Source of the DNA: Ladona fulva
Lineage: Eukaryota; Arthropoda; Insecta; Odonata; Libellulidae
Assembly (NCBI GenBank): GCA_000376725.2
Contig: KZ308230.1
Span: forward strand, 121,072-185,071
DNA: 64,000 bases
Reading direction: 5' to 3'
Shown here: positions 59,000-64,000 of the stretch, in pieces
How the letters are laid out: each line of letters begins with the position of its first letter
Numbering within the stretch: position 1 is the first letter of the stretch
Made by a program: the position numbers and the translations under genes
Notes under the pieces: generated by a model
The model's database searches: none
Told to the model about the DNA's origin: nothing
The model's input: only the letters and a program-made list of their open reading frames with translations

Positions 59000-59940
59000 T
59001 TTCCTTTCAAAAACCCTTTTCTTTCGTTCTGTATAGCACTCTCCTCCTTTTATCTTGCATTCTAAGTTCTTTTTCATTCCTCTTTTATATTTCTCCCCCA
59101 TTATTCCATCTATAATATCTATCATTGGTCATTTGTGCTTAAAAGCATTTGATCTAATTTCTTTAGTAGTTTTCAATTGGCCAACTTATGCTCTCCTCCG
59201 TTGCGACTGCCCATTCCATTACCTAATTCATAGCTATCTCTACTTTACTACTCACCCAACTTCTTAGCATGTACTTATCCCAAAACACATATTTTTTTAT
59301 TTCACTTCCGTGTCCTAATCCTTTTCTTGTCCCCTCTCTGTGGGAAATCTTTATTGTGTATTCTGAATTTCTTACTCCCTATCTTCATTTCTTTAAAAAC
59401 CTTACTTCACTCAAATATTCTGTAACCTAAGGTACCCTTCCCTCTTCTTCAAATCTCATTTTCTTATTGTCTCTTCTGGTTTCCTATTCCTATCATTTAA
59501 CTCTTCAATGAAGGATTTTCATTTGCTGAATACCTCTTCTTTTCACTCACTGCTGTCTCTTTCTACCTCTGCCCATGGAATCCTATCCTTTATCTTTCTT
59601 AGTTTCTTTTCTTTTCCTTTACATCAAGCCACTTTCATCTTTTTGCAACTTCTCATTTCATTTCATTTTTGTTTCTATTTTCCTTCATTATCTCTTTAAT
59701 TTGTCTTCCTTCATCTCCATTGTTTCCACTAGTTTCTTTCTGTCACCCTTTTGAATTAACTTCTTTTTTTCTGGAGTCCTGCTCTGCAATTTTGTATAAT
59801 TCATTTTTTCTAGTGACTTCTTGATCTTTTTCTTACTATTACTGATAATTTACTTTTATCACCCTTCTTCCCTGTTCTTTGACTATTTCACTTGTTTCTT
59901 CTTGCTCCATATTTATACCTTATAATGATAGAAAAATTTC
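59000..59940 (+). other. Long pyrimidine-rich tract
   Basis: About 900 bases with a strong C/T bias on the + strand, giving Phe/Ser/Leu frames that look like membrane proteins but lack any recognisable domain. Its right end is where the duplicated block at 59946 begins. Confidence 0.6.
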
Positions 59941-59945
59941 AATAA

Positions 59946-61347
59946 TATAAATGTCTGTTAAGTACAGCTGCAGCTATTTTTTATTTTATCTCATAAATCT
60001 GTAATAGAGAATAAAATTTATTAAAATTCAAAATCTAAAATCCACTTTATAATTTCAGAATACCCTCTTCTAATAGTTTAAAATAAAGATATTACATAAA
60101 CATTTCTATCAGTAGTTTAAATAGTATTTCCCCATTACATTATTATCTGATTTTAGTTCACTGAACACTCATTAACTATTAATACGCAAAATATGATACT
60201 AAAATTTTTATTTATCATGAAGAATGTTCATTATAATTTAATGTACCCTTGAATATATTTATGTCCAGTCACTGTAAATTATTTTCATCTAACAATGATA
60301 AATTTTTGAAGATGGATCATTGATAAAAAATGTTTAGATAAATGATTCTAAATTTCCCATAAAGGAAAGTTTCCTGGAGTTGAATGATAATCACTCTCAT
60401 GAAATTATCATAAATGTATGAATGCTTGAAAACATTATTTTTATGATAGCATAAAAGATGTTATGAAACTAAAAATTTTAATTCAAGGTTCCTGAACGAT
60501 GAAGATGCTCTAAGGACACGTGATATGACTAGGAATCATGTTACTTCAACAGAATACTGTGGCCAACTATACAGGTGTGCAATTGAGCTTATAATACTTC
60601 ATAATTCATGGGAAATTGAAGTTTAAAAAGTAGTCCACCTTGTTAATCATTTATTTGGCATCCAACATCATAGTTAATGAAACTAGGAAGTTATTTAATC
60701 TTTGACTTGATTCATTTTAATTAAAATTAACTCACAGAAAGTAAGATCTCTTTTTCTCCTGCTGTATGACTTGTAGAAGATTTTCTCAAATTTGCATGTT
60801 GGTGATGTCTAAGTGGTTGACCTACTCAGTAAGTCTTGGCTCCTCAGGGTTCAAGGCTGTGAGGTTGATAGCCAATAAATTTAAAAAATTATTAGTCGCT
60901 TCTCCATTGATATACAAAGCAATTGACAGAAACAATATAGGTAACCCCCAAAAATTTTAAAACTTAAATTCTTATAGAGTTCTTCATATTCTTATCGGTC
61001 ATTCTTCTAGAAGACGTTTTTAATTTGTTGCCTTAAAATTACAAAAAATTATACATGTTTCTTGTTTGATTATCATAATTTCATTTTAACAATTATCAAT
61101 TTATCATTGGCTATTTTGTGAAGAAAATCGAAATTGTAATTTTTATGTTACAGAAATCAAATATTGTCCTCAAAATTAAAACCATCCCACAAACTTAAAG
61201 CCTCAGCTTCAAATTGATTAATATTCTCAATATTCAAGTATTCTATTTATGGATTTACTAGAGAGTATCAGTCTACCTACTACCATGGGGTAAAAATTTC
61301 CTTTCAGATCAAACAATGATGAGGAAAATCAATTTTTAAAAAATTTT
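59946..61347. repeat. 1.4-kb duplicated block, copy B
   Basis: Matches 53685-55035, with about 50 additional bases at the left that are shared with 56811-56860. It ends at the single N at 61348, after which 59803-59948 is repeated as 61349-61494. The block therefore looks inserted into otherwise continuous pyrimidine-rich DNA. Confidence 0.85.
60488..60574 (+). pseudogene. Second copy of Nmdar2 exon N in a duplicated block
   Basis: The sequence and both splice sites match exon N at 54176-54262, with an offset of 6312 bases. It lies downstream of the gene's stop codon and inside a block (59946-61347) that ends at a single N. After that N, sequence from just before the block (59803-59948) is repeated. 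This is what a misplaced contig or alternative haplotype looks like, not a functional extra exon. Confidence 0.75.
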
Positions 61348-61494
61348 NATTTTTTCTAGTGACTTCTTGATCTTTTTCTTACTATTACTGATAATTTACT
61401 TTTATCACCCTTCTTCCCTGTTCTTTGACTATTTCACTTGTTTCTTCTTGCTCCATATTTATACCTTATAATGATAGAAAAATTTCAATAATAT

Positions 61495-64000
61495 GATATA
61501 GTATGAAAGAAAATAAACATTTCATATATCTCATTGTCTATATTGTTAGACATTGTCATATGTACTTGAATGACTATCTGGTATTGGCCTGTGCTCTCTG
61601 TCATTGCCATTAGCCTATCTCCTAAATTCCACTCTCCTATATCTGATCATTTGACTAATGAGTTACCATATTGCTGTTTCTGTTTTTCTTATATCTCATG
61701 ATCAATACAGGGTGCCAAATTCCCTGTAAATATTTTCCTTTTCTCTCCATAGTTGGTAGTTTAGTGATTTTTGTATCTAGATTTAGCTATCTTTTTCTTC
61801 TTTTAATGAGCCTTTTTCTGTCTTTTTCTGCTCTATCTAGAATGTTCCGTTGCATCAACCCACCTATATGTACTCTTAAAATCATGTATGAATTATTTTA
61901 AAATTGAAAAAGCATGACATTCAGTTAATAAAAGACTTAATATCACACATTTAATTAGTGCAATTTCTGCTCTGGTGCTCTATTTATAGAAGTGAATTAA
62001 AGTAAATACATTTTTAATTACTGTTTTCAGGGTACATCTAGTGACCATTTCAAAAATAAATCGGCATTTCTGCTTCTCTCCTTCCATTCTCCAATTGCAT
62101 TCATCTTTTTAATTCCTTTCAACTACTTCCTTGTTCCTTATTTTCATTCCATTCCATTCCTTCTTCTCCGATCAACCAAGAACCCTCAATCCAATTTTCA
62201 TAGAAATCTTTGAACAATATTTTCCAGGTATAAAGGTCTAATCATGAAACCTTTTTTTACCTCCTATTTTCTCTGGAAAATTTATTATGAAAAAGATCCA
62301 TGTATGCTTCAGCAACATTCACTAGAATGGTATTACCAAGGTCATCTATGTCTCATAGAATATCAGGATTCTGTCCCTTCTCCTAAGTCATCTGCTTCAT
62401 AATGAAGGCATTATATTTTAATCACAAATTGAAAGGACTGATTATTTTTAAACAATTTTGTGACATTAAAATACCTTTTGTGGATTTTCTACTTTCATGT
62501 GGAACAAGTACAAGAATTTTTACCTGTTTACCTTTATTGCTTTTTGAATTTTTGTTATATCATTATATTGTGCTTGAAAACAATTAGCTGTGAGATCAAG
62601 TTGATGTCTTTGGAGCAGAAATCTATTTAATGTAATGATTTAATTTAAATATTTGAGGTAATCTCCAAACCTCTTGCTTTGAAATTAGAAAACCTTATTT
62701 ATTATTAAAAAATGTTACATTACTCATAAATAAACTATTCATAACTAGAAGCACTTAAACATTTTGTTGCCAAACACCTAATTCTGACTTTGATTCAACT
62801 GATTTGAATGAATTATATCTGCAGGGCCAGGAATGTTTCCAGTAATCTACCATGGAGCTCTGACCCTTGGTAGATGCTGATATAGCATTACTTTAGGGAA
62901 TTTCTTTCCATGCATGGTAAGGGGTTTTTATATCAACTATAAAATTCAAATTCCTCCTTTATTGTTTTCTTTTAAATATTCCTGGAAGAGGAAACTTTGA
63001 GTTGTACTTACAATAATTTAATTTAATAATGAAAACAACACATTTGGATGAATAATCAGGAACCATCACTTTTTTCAGGTCTTGATGATGGGCATCATTT
63101 GTCAATATTGTGTTCATTTGTCTGAAAAGATGTTTTGTGAGAAATGTACCATTCAAAGTTTTCTTTTCCCTTAAGGATTTTGACAGCATCTTGCCTTATA
63201 GTGTGAAGTTTAGAAAATTTCTGTTTTCAACCTTACAATTTATACCCTTTTGCAGTGAACTGTTCTTTATTAAATCGGATAATTCGTAAAATATTTATCT
63301 TCATCATAATTACCTGTACAAATTTCCCATTGGATCACAACTCCCTTTTCATTGATTCTTTTTTTAAAGTTCATTTTCTTATGTGTTAATGGATTCCAAT
63401 GTATTTTTAACATGATTCATTAACTCAAAGGAAGCCTAAGTAAGATTTTTTTTTTAACATCTAACAAGGAGAATAAATGCTAGAAAAATGTTCTACATCC
63501 TCTTCTCATCCTTTAATCTGAAAACACTAAGCCAGTGTTTCCAAAAGAGGGTTCTTTGTCCCAATGCTGATCCCTACAAAAATAAAATCTACACTATGTT
63601 ATCAATTATAAATATACATGTGTACAGTTAGTGGGCACTTTTGTTCTAAGTTTAATTAATTATTATTCTTTTAACATTAATAATGGAGGTCTTTTGAAAA
63701 TATCATGTGCAATACAGTGAGAAATGTGTTATTTACCCTTTCACTGCACTAATGTATTTCAAGAATTGCTCTCTAAATTTGTCAATCATCTGCAGAAAAA
63801 ATTAAATTTATAATGTGAATGTGACAGTTTTTAGACATGAGAAACAAAAACTAGGGTATACCATATCTCTGGTATTGCAGAAAAAGTTTTTTGAGGTTTT
63901 GTAAAATCTGAATGTTGCAGTCAGTGGATATAATGCCCATTTTGATATATCTGAACAGCACATTGAAAGGGTTAAAATGCTCTCTTCTTGTCTGAAAAAT
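61495..64000. other. No gene recognised
   Basis: AT-rich DNA with pyrimidine-rich patches (61600-61850, 62070-62180) and the MITE at 63732. No exon or RNA gene recognised. Confidence 0.5.
63732..63975. mobile_element. TTAA-type MITE at the right edge
   Basis: TTTA at 63732-63735 and TTAA at 63972-63975 flank CCCTTTCACTGCAC and CACATTGAAAGGG, imperfect inverted repeats. No coding capacity. One target-site base is changed, so it is an old copy. Confidence 0.5.

Noticed and set aside
1..64000. CRISPR array, operon or prokaryotic defence island
   Set aside because: The sequence is clearly eukaryotic, with spliced exons, SINEs and MITEs; no regularly spaced direct repeats were seen.

Overview
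This is eukaryotic, AT-rich genomic DNA with short exons, GT-AG introns and many tRNA-derived SINEs and MITEs. It is a draft assembly: one 492-base N gap and seven single-N joins. The only gene I can identify firmly is an NMDA-type ionotropic glutamate receptor subunit of the insect Nmdar2 (GluN2-like) type, on the + strand. Its insect-type pore (Gln at the Q/R/N site) and family-typical segments such as the YTANLAAF channel gate point to an arthropod, most likely an insect with large introns. The species cannot be named from the sequence.

Layout. 1-22487: no coding exon recognised. The stretch is either 5' intron of Nmdar2 or intergenic DNA. It holds SINEs, several of them head-to-head palindromes (6.3, 9.7 and 11.7 kb), a perfect 33-bp inverted repeat with a hammerhead-like core (9.4 kb), a hAT-like MITE (19.2 kb) and long purine-skewed tracts. 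22488-28703: five exons of the amino-terminal domain and the linker into the ligand-binding domain. 28704-43731: a 15-kb interval with mis-joined and duplicated sequence, a non-LTR retrotransposon fragment with the RT FADD motif (two copies), a 1.25-kb duplication and a TTAA-flanked MITE. The exon for the start of the ligand-binding lobe S1 should lie here but was not found. 43732-55146: ten exons from late S1 through M1, the M2 pore loop, M3, S2, M4 and a cytoplasmic tail with a coiled-coil-like helix and a proline run, ending in a class I PDZ ligand (-ETVL). 55147-64000: 3' UTR, then repeats, a displaced duplicate of the penultimate Nmdar2 exon (60488-60574), a possible minus-strand first exon of another gene (57371-57598, weak), a long pyrimidine tract and a MITE at the right edge.

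The exon phases are internally consistent: the five upstream exons sum to 971 nt and the ten downstream exons to 1560 nt including the stop. Exactly one break (phase 2 into phase 0) therefore remains, where the S1 exon is missing. I found no evidence of an undescribed multi-gene system. The most unusual observations are the palindromic tRNA-headed SINEs, the hammerhead-like inverted repeat, and the consistent pairing of single-N joins with false duplications.
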